From: Lentisphaeria bacterium | Lineage (GTDB): Bacteria > Verrucomicrobiota > Lentisphaeria > Victivallales > Victivallaceae | Direction of reading: 5' to 3' | NCBI GenBank assembly: GCA_017454215.1 | Contig: JAFTDL010000175.1 | Span: 1-33,337 of the forward strand | DNA: 33,337 nt | In this document: one piece after another, positions 26,331-33,335 of the stretch | How the letters are laid out: every line of letters begins with the position of its first letter | Position numbering within the stretch: the stretch's first letter is position 1 | Notes under the pieces: model-generated | What the model was told of the DNA's origin: nothing | Seen by the model: only the letters and a program-made list of their open reading frames with translations | The model's database searches: none | Translations under genes and position numbers: made by a program

Positions 26331-27425
26331 TCAGCGGACCGGGGAGGCGCAGCTCCCCAGCTCGACGATCTCCGCCGGAAAATCGTACACTTTCTGTTTC
26401 AGCACCTTGCCGCATCCCCGCTGGGCGAAAAGCAGTTCGACGGCCTTCTCCGCCATGGGCACGAGGGGCTGGACGATACTGCTGAAATGCGGATTGGTGT
26501 AACTGTTGATGTCGAATCCGATGATGGAACACTCTTCGGGGATCTTCACCCCCCGGAGCATCAGCCCCTGCCACGCGCCGTAGGCGAAAGTCACGCCGGG
26601 ACAGACCAGCGCCGTGGGACGCCTTCTTTTTTTCCAGAGCGATGCCACGGCCTCCGCCGCGATGTCGTAGGCCGGATCCTCGCGGGAAGTCAGCCTGACG
26701 TATTCGTCGCTCAGCTTCAGACGTTTGACGGACTCAAGAAACTCCCGGGTGCGGCGGTCAAGGTTCTCGCGGGTGTTGCCGATGTAACCGATGCGGCGGT
26801 GTCCGAGTGCGTGGAGATGATCCACCGCGGCGGAAACGGCCCCGTCGGCCAGACGCACGTGAAAACGGTTCTTCGGCACGCCCCCCTGACGCTCGATATT
26901 CATGAAGACCATGGGGATATGATCGAATTCGCGCCCGAAGAACTCGCGGCGGCAGCCGGCCGAGAAGACGATGAGCCCGTCGCAGCCGGTGCGGTTGATC
27001 TCGGCCAGCAGTTTTTCGAGGGAAGGCTCCTGAAATCTCAGCAGCACGAGTTCGGCGGAGCCGCTGCGGCTCACCGCGCCCTCCAGCGCCGTCAGCATAC
27101 GCATGGGGTAGAGGTCGTTGAAATTGTCGGAACTGCCGGAGACCACGCCGATGCGCATGCGCCGCTCGGGACAGCTGTAGGTGATGAAGGTGCCGCGCCC
27201 CTGACACTGCGAGATGAGTCCCTGATCCGAAAGGATCTTCAGTCCCTTGCGCAGAGTGCGGTTGTTTATGCCCAGGCGGGCGGAGAACTCCGCCTCCGAA
27301 GGCAGCCTGCTCCCCGAGGGCATTTCTCCGGAAACGATCCTGCGCCGCAATTCGTCCGCCACGCGGCGGTAGATCGGCAGCGCCTGATTCTCCGTACCCA
27401 GATCCAGTTCCAACGCGTCCATCAT
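26331..27425 (-). CDS. GntR/LacI hybrid transcriptional regulator (AraR-like architecture)
   Basis: 364 residues from ATG 27425; TTG 27434 or ATG 27422 are alternatives. A GntR winged helix (about 15-80) includes IYRRVADELRRRIVSGEMPSG, RLPSEAEFSARLGINNRTLRK and QGLISQCQGRGTFI. The rest is a LacI-type periplasmic-binding-like sensor: IGVVSGSSDNFND, CDGLIVFSAG, ALGHRRIGYIGN, PTALVCPGVTFAYGAW and SIIGFDINSYTNPHFSSIVQP are its standard landmarks. This is the architecture of AraR, a sugar-released repressor. It sits upstream of the carbohydrate locus in the same orientation and is its likely regulator; the ligand is probably a mono- or oligosaccharide from the target glycan. A palindrome overlapping its own promoter suggests autoregulation. 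Confidence 0.92.
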   Translation of the reverse strand: MMDALELDLGTENQALPIYRRVADELRRRIVSGEMPSGSRLPSEAEFSARLGINNRTLRKGLKILSDQGLISQCQGRGTFITYSCPERRMRIGVVSGSSDNFNDLYPMRMLTALEGAVSRSGSAELVLLRFQEPSLEKLLAEINRTGCDGLIVFSAGCRREFFGREFDHIPMVFMNIERQGGVPKNRFHVRLADGAVSAAVDHLHALGHRRIGYIGNTRENLDRRTREFLESVKRLKLSDEYVRLTSREDPAYDIAAEAVASLWKKRRRPTALVCPGVTFAYGAWQGLMLRGVKIPEECSIIGFDINSYTNPHFSSIVQPLVPMAEKAVELLFAQRGCGKVLKQKVYDFPAEIVELGSCASPVR

Positions 27426-27441
27426 GTCATCCAAATCCTGC

Positions 27442-27456
27442 AGTATGATGCATACT
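27442..27456. promoter_or_regulatory. Palindrome over the regulator's promoter (candidate operator)
   Basis: AGTATG (27442-27447) and CATACT (27451-27456) are perfect arms around a 3-base spacer. The palindrome overlaps the -10 hexamer of the regulator's promoter and the expected start point, where a repressor would block transcription. GntR-family dimers bind short AT-rich palindromes of this size. Binding by this regulator is inference. Confidence 0.6.
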
Positions 27457-27482
27457 ATACATCAATGCACATGATTTTGCAA
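27454..27482 (-). promoter_or_regulatory. Promoter of the GntR/LacI regulator
   Basis: On the - strand TTGCAA (complement of 27477-27482), a 17-base spacer and TATAGT (complement of 27454-27459) make a good sigma70-type promoter, giving a start near 27447, about 20 bases before the ATG. This may also be the main promoter of the carbohydrate operon, since no comparably strong - strand promoter was seen between 26156 and 26331. Confidence 0.7.
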
Positions 27483-27592
27483 ATTTTTTTTGCACATTTT
27501 CCGTAATTCTGTGAAAATACGTCATTTCGACGGCTCTGCCGGAAGGCGCGCAAAGGCAGGCAGGGAGTTTCGGAAGGACCGCCCTGCCGCGC

Positions 27593-29161
27593 CTATCTGC
27601 CCTTTTCGCAGAACGAGAGCAGGGATGAGCGCCGGTAGGTGAGCGCCTCGAAGAGGTGGTCCTCCGCAATATTCTGCTTTCCGGCCAGATCGGCGATGGT
27701 GCGGGCGACCTTGAGGATGCGGTCGAAGGCCCGGGGACTGAGCTGGAAGCGGGCGATGGCGCTGCGGAGCATGCTTTCTCCGGCGGGCGAGACGGCGCAG
27801 AACTGCCGGAGACCGCGGCTGTCCAGCTGGGCGTTGCAGTAGAACCCGCTCCCCGCGTACCGGCGCTCCTGGATCCTGCGGGCGATGGCGACGCGACGCC
27901 GGATGGAGGCGCTGGATTCGCCGTCCGGAGCCCGGAGCAGCTCCTCCTGCGAGAGCTGGCGGACATCGACCTGCAGATCGATGCGGTCGAGAAGAGGGCC
28001 GGAGATCCTTTTCTGGTAGCGCCGCTTCTCGTCGATCTTGCACGTGCATCCCAGCTCGGGGTCCCCCATGCCGCAGGGACAGGGATTCATGGCGGCGCAG
28101 AGAATGAACCGCGCCGGAAAGGTGCACGACCCCGTGGCCCGCGAAATGGTGATGAAACCGTTTTCGAGGGGCTGGCGCAGAACTTCCAGCACGGAGCGCT
28201 TGAATTCGGGCAGTTCGTCGAGAAAGAGCACGCCGTTGTGCGCCAGACTGATCTCGCCGGGGTGAGGATCGTGGCCGCCGCCGATGAGACCGGCGTCCGA
28301 AATGGTGTGATGGGGCGCGCGGAAGGGACGGGCATTGACGATGGGCTCGCCCGACGAAAGAAGTCCGAGCACGCTGTGGATGCGGCTGGTCTCGAGGGTC
28401 TCGGCCAATGTCATGGGCGGCAGAATGCCGGGCAGCCGCATGGCCAGCATGCTTTTTCCGGTCCCGGGACTGCCGATCATGAGCACGTTGTGTCCGCCCG
28501 CGGCGGCGATCTCGAGGGCGCGCCGGGCGAGGGGCTGGCCCTTGACTTCGTCGAAATCCGGTTCGCGCCCCCTGTGGTCGGCGATGTACTCCGAAAGGCT
28601 GGCGCGGAAGGGCGCGGGGGAGAGTTCGCCCGAAACGATCCTCACGGCATCGCGCAGGGACTTGACGGGATAGACCGGGAGCCGGTCGCCCGCGGCGAGG
28701 GCGGCTTCGCGGGCGTTGGGTCCGGGAACGAGGAGTCCGGCAAGACCCTTTTCTGAAGCGAGGCGGTCGGCCAGGGGAAGCGCGCCGCGGACGGGCCGCA
28801 GGGAACCGTCAAGCGCCAGTTCCCCGAGGGCGGCGAAGCCCGCGAGCCTGCCGGGATCGAGGTTGCCGGACGCCGCCAGCAGACCGAGGGCGATGCCCAG
28901 ATCGAAGGCGGCCCCCTCCTTGCGGAGATCGGCGGGAGCGAGATTGACGACGGCGGAGCCCCGGGGCGGAACGAAGCCGGAGCTGGCGAAGGCCGGGTAG
29001 ATGCGGTCGCGGCTCTCCTTGACCGCGGCGTCGGGCAGGCCGACGATCGAAACCATGCCGTCGCGGCCGGGGACACCGCTCGAAGCGGAGACATCGGCTT
29101 CGATCTCGACGGTCCAGGCGTCGATGCCGATGACGGCGGCGGAACGGACTTTTGAGATCAT
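27593..29161 (-). CDS. comM: YifB/ComM-type Mg-chelatase-like AAA+ ATPase
   Basis: 522 residues from ATG 29161, which overlaps the preceding stop as ATGA and has AAAGGA 8 bases upstream. The N-terminal Lon-protease-like fold domain (1-180) includes VSIVGLPDAAVKESRDRI and VVNLAPADLRKEGAAFDLGIAL. The AAA+ domain has Walker A GSPGTGKS (230-237) and Walker B VLFLDELPEF (311-320). The MNPCPCGMGDP and CTC cysteines (359-374) form the characteristic cluster of the family, and SGPLLDRIDLQVDV is the arginine-finger region. ComM is a hexameric helicase that promotes branch migration during natural transformation. Length and motif order are normal, so this is an ordinary family member, presumably involved in recombination of incoming DNA. 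Confidence 0.95.
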   Translation of the reverse strand: MISKVRSAAVIGIDAWTVEIEADVSASSGVPGRDGMVSIVGLPDAAVKESRDRIYPAFASSGFVPPRGSAVVNLAPADLRKEGAAFDLGIALGLLAASGNLDPGRLAGFAALGELALDGSLRPVRGALPLADRLASEKGLAGLLVPGPNAREAALAAGDRLPVYPVKSLRDAVRIVSGELSPAPFRASLSEYIADHRGREPDFDEVKGQPLARRALEIAAAGGHNVLMIGSPGTGKSMLAMRLPGILPPMTLAETLETSRIHSVLGLLSSGEPIVNARPFRAPHHTISDAGLIGGGHDPHPGEISLAHNGVLFLDELPEFKRSVLEVLRQPLENGFITISRATGSCTFPARFILCAAMNPCPCGMGDPELGCTCKIDEKRRYQKRISGPLLDRIDLQVDVRQLSQEELLRAPDGESSASIRRRVAIARRIQERRYAGSGFYCNAQLDSRGLRQFCAVSPAGESMLRSAIARFQLSPRAFDRILKVARTIADLAGKQNIAEDHLFEALTYRRSSLLSFCEKGR

Positions 29162-30186
29162 GATTCTATTCCTTTCCAAACTGACAGTTTCACGAGGCCG
29201 CCGCAGTCGGTCCCCCAGTTTCCGGGCTCCGTGGGCACTCCGGCGAGACGGGCCCGGCGGACCAGTTCGCCGACGCGCCCCGGATCCGGCGCGGCTTCCC
29301 CGGCGCGTTCGACGCTGACGGTCTTTTTACTCAGGTCGTAACAGAACACCCGGCGGTGGGGAATGCGGAGAAGATCCAGATAAAACGCCATGGCGAACAC
29401 GTTTTCGTCCGCGGGAAGCGTTTCGGCGTGTTCGAGTTCGGCGGGGCCCGCGTTTCTCACGAAAAGCACGTCCCCTTCCCGGCGGGTGAACTTGGGATAA
29501 CCCGCAAAGATCTGCTCCCTGCGCCGGGGCCACTCGCGCCGGACGAAACCGGCCTTGCGCCGGATCTCCGCAAAGAAGAATCCCTGCGGATCCGGGACGT
29601 CCATGCGCCGCAGAAGACCGCAGACGCAGGCGTCGGAGAGGTTTTCCGACAGGTCGCAGAGAAACCGCGGGAACGGCAGACGCGAAAAGAGAAAACCGTC
29701 GAACCACCGCGCGGGAAAGGCGTCGCGGACGTCCACGAGAAAGAAGGCGTTGTTCTCTTCGACGTACAGAACATTCCCGGGATGGAGGTCCCTGTGCACG
29801 ATCTTCGCGCGCTCGAGAAGTCTGAGAAAATCCACGGCTGCCGCGAGAAATTTTTCACCGGGCGCGCGGCCGCGGATGGATTCCTCGACGGTCACGGAGC
29901 CGGGCAGCGCCGCGGTGACCAGACAGGCGCCCCGCTCCGTCGTGCCGCAGGCGAGGTGCCGGACCACCGGAACGCCCCGTGCGGCGAGCGCACACGCCCG
30001 GCGGAACTCCTTCCCGAAACCGTGCCGGGGCCGCCGGTCGAATTTGAAGAAATATCCGCCGCTCTTCCACACCTCGCGGACGGAATTCCGCTTGACGGGA
30101 ACGGGCGACACGAAGGACGCCATGGGATCCCCCTGCGGAAAGAGCTTCTCCGCGCCCTCCGCGAACCGCCACGAATTTTCTTTCAT
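29158..30186 (-). CDS. WaaP/Kdo-kinase-like small-molecule kinase
   Basis: 342 residues from ATG 30186, which overlaps the rsmD stop as ATGA. The kinase core shows the beta3 Lys in YFFKFD (Lys48), a helix-C Glu (Glu60, in GFGKEFRRA), the catalytic loop HRDLHPGN (131-138; Asp133, Asn138) and a metal-binding Asp in VDVRDAF (Asp152), in place of DFG. This set is typical of lipopolysaccharide core heptose (WaaP) and Kdo kinases and related InaA proteins. It should phosphorylate a sugar of the lipopolysaccharide core on the cytoplasmic side of the membrane; the substrate is inferred from the family only. The C-terminal 180 residues are Arg-rich and without recognised motifs. It is coupled to rsmD and comM. 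Confidence 0.82.
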   Translation of the reverse strand: MKENSWRFAEGAEKLFPQGDPMASFVSPVPVKRNSVREVWKSGGYFFKFDRRPRHGFGKEFRRACALAARGVPVVRHLACGTTERGACLVTAALPGSVTVEESIRGRAPGEKFLAAAVDFLRLLERAKIVHRDLHPGNVLYVEENNAFFLVDVRDAFPARWFDGFLFSRLPFPRFLCDLSENLSDACVCGLLRRMDVPDPQGFFFAEIRRKAGFVRREWPRRREQIFAGYPKFTRREGDVLFVRNAGPAELEHAETLPADENVFAMAFYLDLLRIPHRRVFCYDLSKKTVSVERAGEAAPDPGRVGELVRRARLAGVPTEPGNWGTDCGGLVKLSVWKGIES

Positions 30187-30752
30187 TTTCCGACGCTCCC
30201 GAAAAGAAAGAGCGTGCCGCCGAAACGGCGCAGTTCCACGTCCTGCAGGCCGGGGGTCTGGAGAAACTCCCCCGCCGCGCCGGGACGGTCGGGGATCTCC
30301 CAGACGAGCCTGCTGCCGGCGGCCCGTTCCCGAAAGAGGGGGTCTTTCAGCAGTTCGCCGAAAAGCCGGACGGACTCGGCATAGGGCGGGTCGGCGAGGA
30401 TGAGGCCGCACTTTTCCAGATGCGAAGCGTAGCGCGCGACGTCGAGGATGTCGGCGTTGACGATCACAATATCGCACGCCACGCCGGTTCTGAGGACCCT
30501 TTCGGCATTGGCGCGGATGACCTTCACGTGTTCGGGATCCTTCTCGACGGCGACGGCGGCGGCGGCCCCGCGGCTGGCGGCTTCCAGCGCGGGCGCTCCG
30601 GAGCCGGAACACAGGTCGATGACGCACATCCCGTCAAGGGGCCCCAGACTGTCGAAGAGGGCCTTGCGGGCCCGCCCCGCGGTGGGACGGATCTCCATGC
30701 CGCGGGGGACGAGCAGTTCCAGATTCCGTGCCAGTCCGGCAATGATGTTCAT
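30183..30752 (-). CDS. rsmD: 16S rRNA guanine-N2 methyltransferase RsmD
   Basis: 189 residues, normal for the family. RsmD methylates G966 (E. coli numbering) of 16S rRNA with S-adenosylmethionine. The family's N-terminal RPTAGRARKALFDSLG (22-37) is present. The SAM site is DLCSGSGAPALEA (46-58; most members have DLFAGSG), with acidic Glu70 at the end of strand 2, and the catalytic DPPY is at 121-124. Ribosome binding sequence is weak before the ATG, but the gene starts 13 bases after its neighbour's stop, so coupling is likely. It is the second gene of the four-gene housekeeping operon. Confidence 0.94.
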   Translation of the reverse strand: MNIIAGLARNLELLVPRGMEIRPTAGRARKALFDSLGPLDGMCVIDLCSGSGAPALEAASRGAAAAVAVEKDPEHVKVIRANAERVLRTGVACDIVIVNADILDVARYASHLEKCGLILADPPYAESVRLFGELLKDPLFRERAAGSRLVWEIPDRPGAAGEFLQTPGLQDVELRRFGGTLFLFGSVGK

Positions 30753-30765
30753 GGCGGCGGACGGA

Positions 30766-31224
30766 TCAGTCGACGCGGAGTTTCACCACGGCCTTGACCA
30801 CCGCGGAGCCGGGGTCTCCGATGCCGGGCATGTGTCCCTCGTCGGGGAAGAATACGGCGAAGTTGCCGACCTTGAGCGGCAGCCTGACCCCCCGGCCCTC
30901 TTCCAGACGGTCCATGCCGCAATCGCCGTTTTCGGTGTAGGGAGCGACTTCCTCAAGTCCCGCCAGAGGCGAGTAAACGATCTCCTCTTCGCCCAGCAGC
31001 AGAAGCTGGATGTCGATGTATCTGCGGTGATACTCCAGCTTGTCGGCGTCGTAGGCGTGGGGAGCGTAATGCTGCACATTGACGTAAAGTCTGCCGTCGG
31101 GGAGCAGGTCGTGGCGGCCGCGCTCGGGAACGGTCCCGGAGCCGAGGAATTTTTTCACCTCCGCCCACTGTTCCGGATAGAGAGACGCGTACTTGTCGAA
31201 ATTTTCGAGGTCGTCGTAGATCAT
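30766..31224 (-). CDS. YhcH/YjgK/YiaL (DUF386) family protein
   Basis: 152 residues, the usual length. The N-terminus MIYDDLENFDKYASLYP and the core HRRYIDIQLLLLGEEEI and GNFAVFFPDEGHMPGI match the DUF386 cupin-like fold. Family members (YhcH, YiaL, EbgC) accompany sugar catabolism genes, sialic acid degradation in particular, and the conserved Glu and His residues of HRRYIDIQ and FPDEGHMP bind a metal. Sugar isomerase or mutarotase roles have been proposed for the family. Here it stands first in an operon with rsmD, a kinase and comM, away from the carbohydrate locus, so its substrate is not evident. Its ribosome binding site, AAGGAG, lies about 11 bases upstream. Confidence 0.9.
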   Translation of the reverse strand: MIYDDLENFDKYASLYPEQWAEVKKFLGSGTVPERGRHDLLPDGRLYVNVQHYAPHAYDADKLEYHRRYIDIQLLLLGEEEIVYSPLAGLEEVAPYTENGDCGMDRLEEGRGVRLPLKVGNFAVFFPDEGHMPGIGDPGSAVVKAVVKLRVD

Positions 31225-31272
31225 CTTTCAAGAATCTCCTTGTATATGAGGTTGCTTCGTGGTATATTACAT

Positions 31273-31301
31273 AGTATAGCGTCTCGGAAGCGCAAACGCA
31301 A
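31273..31301 (-). promoter_or_regulatory. Promoter of the rsmD-comM operon
   Basis: On the - strand TTGCGT (complement of 31296-31301), a 17-base spacer and TATACT (complement of 31273-31278) form a good sigma70-type promoter. The start point falls near 31266, about 40 bases before the first gene. It is divergent from the panD promoter. Confidence 0.75.
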
Positions 31302-31319
31302 GTTTTTTTGCGGAAAAAG

Positions 31320-31348
31320 TTGACACAAAGAATTCGGGAGATTATATT
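31320..31348 (+). promoter_or_regulatory. panD promoter abutting the start codon
   Basis: TTGACA (31320-31325), a 17-base spacer and TATATT (31343-31348) form a consensus-like promoter. The -10 ends only five bases before the ATG at 31354, so transcription should begin at or within a base or two of the ATG. The only Shine-Dalgarno-like stretch (GGGAG, 31336-31340) lies inside the promoter spacer and would not be in the mRNA. Confidence 0.85.
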
Positions 31349-31353
31349 ACGCC

Positions 31354-31728
31354 ATGATGAAACTCATGCTCAGCGGCAAAATACATACGGCACGGATAAC
31401 CCGGTGCGTGGTCGATTACGAAGGCAGTCTGGAGATCGATCCGGAACTGCTGAAAGAGGCGGGGATACTACCCTATGAGAAGATCCTCGTCGCGAACCGG
31501 AACAACGGGTCGCGTCTGGAGACCTACGCGATCCCCGGCAAACCCGGCTCCCGGGATTTCTGCCTCAACGGACCGGCCGCGAGACAGGGAAAGGTCGGAG
31601 ACGTGGTGACCATCATGGCTTTCAGCCTCTGCGACGAGAAGGAAGCCGCCGTCATTTCGCCCAAGGTCATCATTCTGAACGAGAAGAACGAAATAGAGCG
31701 GCGGCACGGAAGGATGGACGGGATTTGA
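31354..31728 (+). CDS. panD: Aspartate 1-decarboxylase
   Basis: 124 residues, as expected. PanD converts L-aspartate to beta-alanine for pantothenate and coenzyme A synthesis, and self-cleaves between Gly and Ser to make its pyruvoyl cofactor. The cleavage site is seen in VDYEGSLEID (Gly24-Ser25). MLSGKIHTARITRCVVDYEG, NGSRLETYAIPG, LNGPAARQGKVGDVVTIM and the tail PKVIILNEKNEI agree with the family. The first in-frame ATG is 31354, with another at 31357. The promoter position suggests a leaderless message. A 54-codon pilin-like gene overlaps its stop codon. PanZ/PanM partner and other pantothenate genes were not seen nearby. Confidence 0.96.
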   Translation: MMKLMLSGKIHTARITRCVVDYEGSLEIDPELLKEAGILPYEKILVANRNNGSRLETYAIPGKPGSRDFCLNGPAARQGKVGDVVTIMAFSLCDEKEAAVISPKVIILNEKNEIERRHGRMDGI

Positions 31729-31889
31729 CGCGTTTCCGCTCCGCCCGGGACCGGGGCCAGGTGGTGACCGAGTACGTCATCATGCTGGTCATGGTCCTTC
31801 TGCTGGCCTTCGCCCTCACGGCCTTGTCGCGGGCGGTGTGCGATCAGGGCGAGCGCATGGTCAACGCGGCCGCGTGGAACATTCCGTAG
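31725..31889 (+). CDS. Small Flp-type pilin-like protein (TTG start)
   Basis: 54 residues starting at TTG 31725, which overlaps the panD TGA as TTGA, with AGGA about 10 bases upstream. The sequence has a short basic leader (TRFRSARDRG), then QVVTEYVIMLVMVLLLAFAL. RG|QVVTEY matches the Flp/TadE prepilin site: Gly at -1, Glu at +5, Tyr at +6, then a single hydrophobic helix. A 20-residue polar tail ends in AAAWNIP. Flp pilins are small single-helix subunits cut by a TadV-type peptidase. The next gene has the same pattern, and codon use with G/C at third positions supports coding. It is short and begins with a rare start codon, so it would be missed by usual gene finders. Confidence 0.75.
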   Translation: MTRFRSARDRGQVVTEYVIMLVMVLLLAFALTALSRAVCDQGERMVNAAAWNIP

Positions 31890-31965
31890 CGGCCTTGAGA
31901 GAATTTTTCGTGCGGCGGACGAAGGATCCGCCCGGTGGCGCAACCTTAATTCGGAGGATTTGCCA

Positions 31966-32199
31966 ATGAGCATCAGAAAGAGAAGCAAAAAGTTCCGCCG
32001 TCAGAGAGGACAGGCCTTCGTGGAGTATGTCATTCTCATCGCCGTGATCGCCCTCGCCGGCCTCTTCGTGCTGGCCAACTTCAGCGACCGTCTGCGTGAA
32101 ATGATCACCGGCATCACCGTCACTCTCGGCGGCGAAGCCGATTCCACCGCCGACAAGAAGTCCATCGACATCGTTCAGGAACTGGACGCCAACGGTTAG
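31966..32199 (+). CDS. Flp-type pilin-like protein
   Basis: 77 residues from ATG 31966, chosen because GGAGG lies 8 bases upstream; a TTG six bases earlier is not needed. A strongly basic leader (MSIRKRSKKFRRQRG) precedes QAFVEYVILIAVIALAGLFV, with Gly at -1, Glu at +5 and Tyr at +6, the Flp/TadE pattern. The 30-residue tail ends in SIDIVQELDANG. Flp pilins assemble into adhesive fimbriae exported by Tad machinery; no tad genes are in the window. It follows the 54-aa relative by 76 bases, which contain a small hairpin (GGCGGA 31914-31919 with TCCGCC 31927-31932). Confidence 0.85.
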   Translation: MSIRKRSKKFRRQRGQAFVEYVILIAVIALAGLFVLANFSDRLREMITGITVTLGGEADSTADKKSIDIVQELDANG

Positions 32200-32238
32200 A
32201 GTCCGGCCGGTCCGCCGGATTCTTCTCTTCCTTTCGTC

Positions 32239-32286
32239 CGCCGCCGGAAGCTCCGGATCCGGCGGCGGGTCCGGTCGTGTTTTTTT
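32239..32286 (+). terminator. Probable terminator after the Flp-type genes
   Basis: CCGCCGCCGGA (32239-32249) and TCCGGCGGCGG (32259-32269) are perfect 11-bp arms with a 9-base loop. Six T follow at 32281-32286, separated by 11 bases, so it is not a classic intrinsic terminator but the stem is very strong. It separates the panD/Flp unit from the DUF4886 gene. Confidence 0.5.
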
Positions 32287-32360
32287 CAGGCGTCCGTCCT
32301 TTCGCGGCTCCGCCGGATCCTGCCGGAAACAGAACGTCACAGAATTGAGGATTTTTTTAC

Positions 32361-33266
32361 ATGAACCTCCTGAAACGATCCGCCGTCATTCTTCTCGCCG
32401 CCGCCGCGGTCGCGCTCTCCGCCGCGCCGAAGGAACTCAAAGTCCTCACCATCGGCAACAGTTTTTCCAACAGCGTTTTCAAGACGCTGCCCGCCATCGT
32501 CAAGGCCGATCCCGAATGCAGGCTCGTTCTCACCGGCGCAAACATCGGCGGTTGCTCCCTCGAACGCCATTGGAAGGAGCATCTCAAATCCGAAAAGGAT
32601 CCTGCGCACCGGCCCTACGCCAAAAAGTACACGCTCCGGCAACTCCTGACCAAAGAAAAATGGGACGTCGTCACCATCCAGCAGGCGAGCCGCGAAAGCT
32701 GGAAGGCGGAGAGTTATCACCCCTATGCGGAAAAACTCATCAGCCTTATCCGCGAACTGGCTCCCGGCGCCGAGATCGTCATCCAGCAGACCTGGGCCTA
32801 CAACAGCGCCGCGCCGAGTTTCGCCAAATGGAAAATCACGCCCGACATCATGTACAGCCGCCTGACCGAGAACTACACGGCGCTGGCCAAACAGCACAAA
32901 CTGCGGGTCATCCCCTCCGGATACGCCGTCGACCTCTTCCGCAAAGCTCTGGGAGAAAAACTCGTTTCGGTCTCCCCTGCCGACGTCCTCCGGCTGAAAG
33001 AACCCGAACTGCCCGAAACCAACGACCCCGCCGGAAACTTCTCATGGCGCAAAAATGCCAAAAACGGCAAAAAGGCCCTGCGCTGCGATTACAATCATCT
33101 CAATCCCCGCGGCCGGTACCTGCAGGGGCTGGTCTGGTACGCCTTCCTCTTCGGCAAAGACCCTGAAAAAAGCACCTATACCCCCCAAAATATCTCCCCC
33201 GAAGAGGCCGCGCTCTTCAAAAAATGCGCCGCCCGGGCCGTCGCCGGCTTCCCGCAGGCAAAATAG
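32361..33266 (+). CDS. Secreted DUF4886 SGNH-like hydrolase
   Basis: 301 residues with signal peptide MNLLKRSAVILLAAAAVALSA; GAGG lies about 10 bases before the ATG. The mature part begins with LKVLTIGNSFSNSVF, whose GNS (32-34) stands in place of the GDS of block I. NIGGCSLERHW supplies the block II glycine, VVTIQQASRESW takes the place of block III, and YNHLNPRGRYL carries the late His. These agree with DUF4886 as I recall it, a family related to SGNH esterases and often beside sugar-degrading genes. It probably removes acyl groups from a glycan outside the cytoplasm. No promoter was recognised, and the nearest stem is the terminator candidate upstream. The gene is complete. Confidence 0.87.
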   Translation: MNLLKRSAVILLAAAAVALSAAPKELKVLTIGNSFSNSVFKTLPAIVKADPECRLVLTGANIGGCSLERHWKEHLKSEKDPAHRPYAKKYTLRQLLTKEKWDVVTIQQASRESWKAESYHPYAEKLISLIRELAPGAEIVIQQTWAYNSAAPSFAKWKITPDIMYSRLTENYTALAKQHKLRVIPSGYAVDLFRKALGEKLVSVSPADVLRLKEPELPETNDPAGNFSWRKNAKNGKKALRCDYNHLNPRGRYLQGLVWYAFLFGKDPEKSTYTPQNISPEEAALFKKCAARAVAGFPQAK

Positions 33267-33317
33267 CCCCTCCCCGTTTTCGGAAAATGCGCAGGAGTCC
33301 GGGGGAAGGAAAAAACT

Positions 33318-33335
33318 TCTTTTTGCGGAAAAAGA
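33318..33335. repeat. Short AT hairpin at the window end
   Basis: TCTTTTT, loop GCGG, AAAAAGA. A similar TTTTTGCGGAAAAAG string occurs just before the panD -35 (about 31305-31319). It could be part of a terminator or promoter region beyond the window edge. Confidence 0.4.

Noticed and set aside
21192-27506. Several long + strand frames of 650-720 codons opposite the carbohydrate genes.
   Set aside because: Same reasoning: the - strand genes carry clear domains and ribosome binding sites, while the + strand frames carry none.
29161-30627. A 489-codon reading of the kinase gene with an Arg-rich N-terminal part.
   Set aside because: The first 147 codons overlap rsmD in another frame and have no domain character; ATG 30186 overlaps the rsmD stop as expected.
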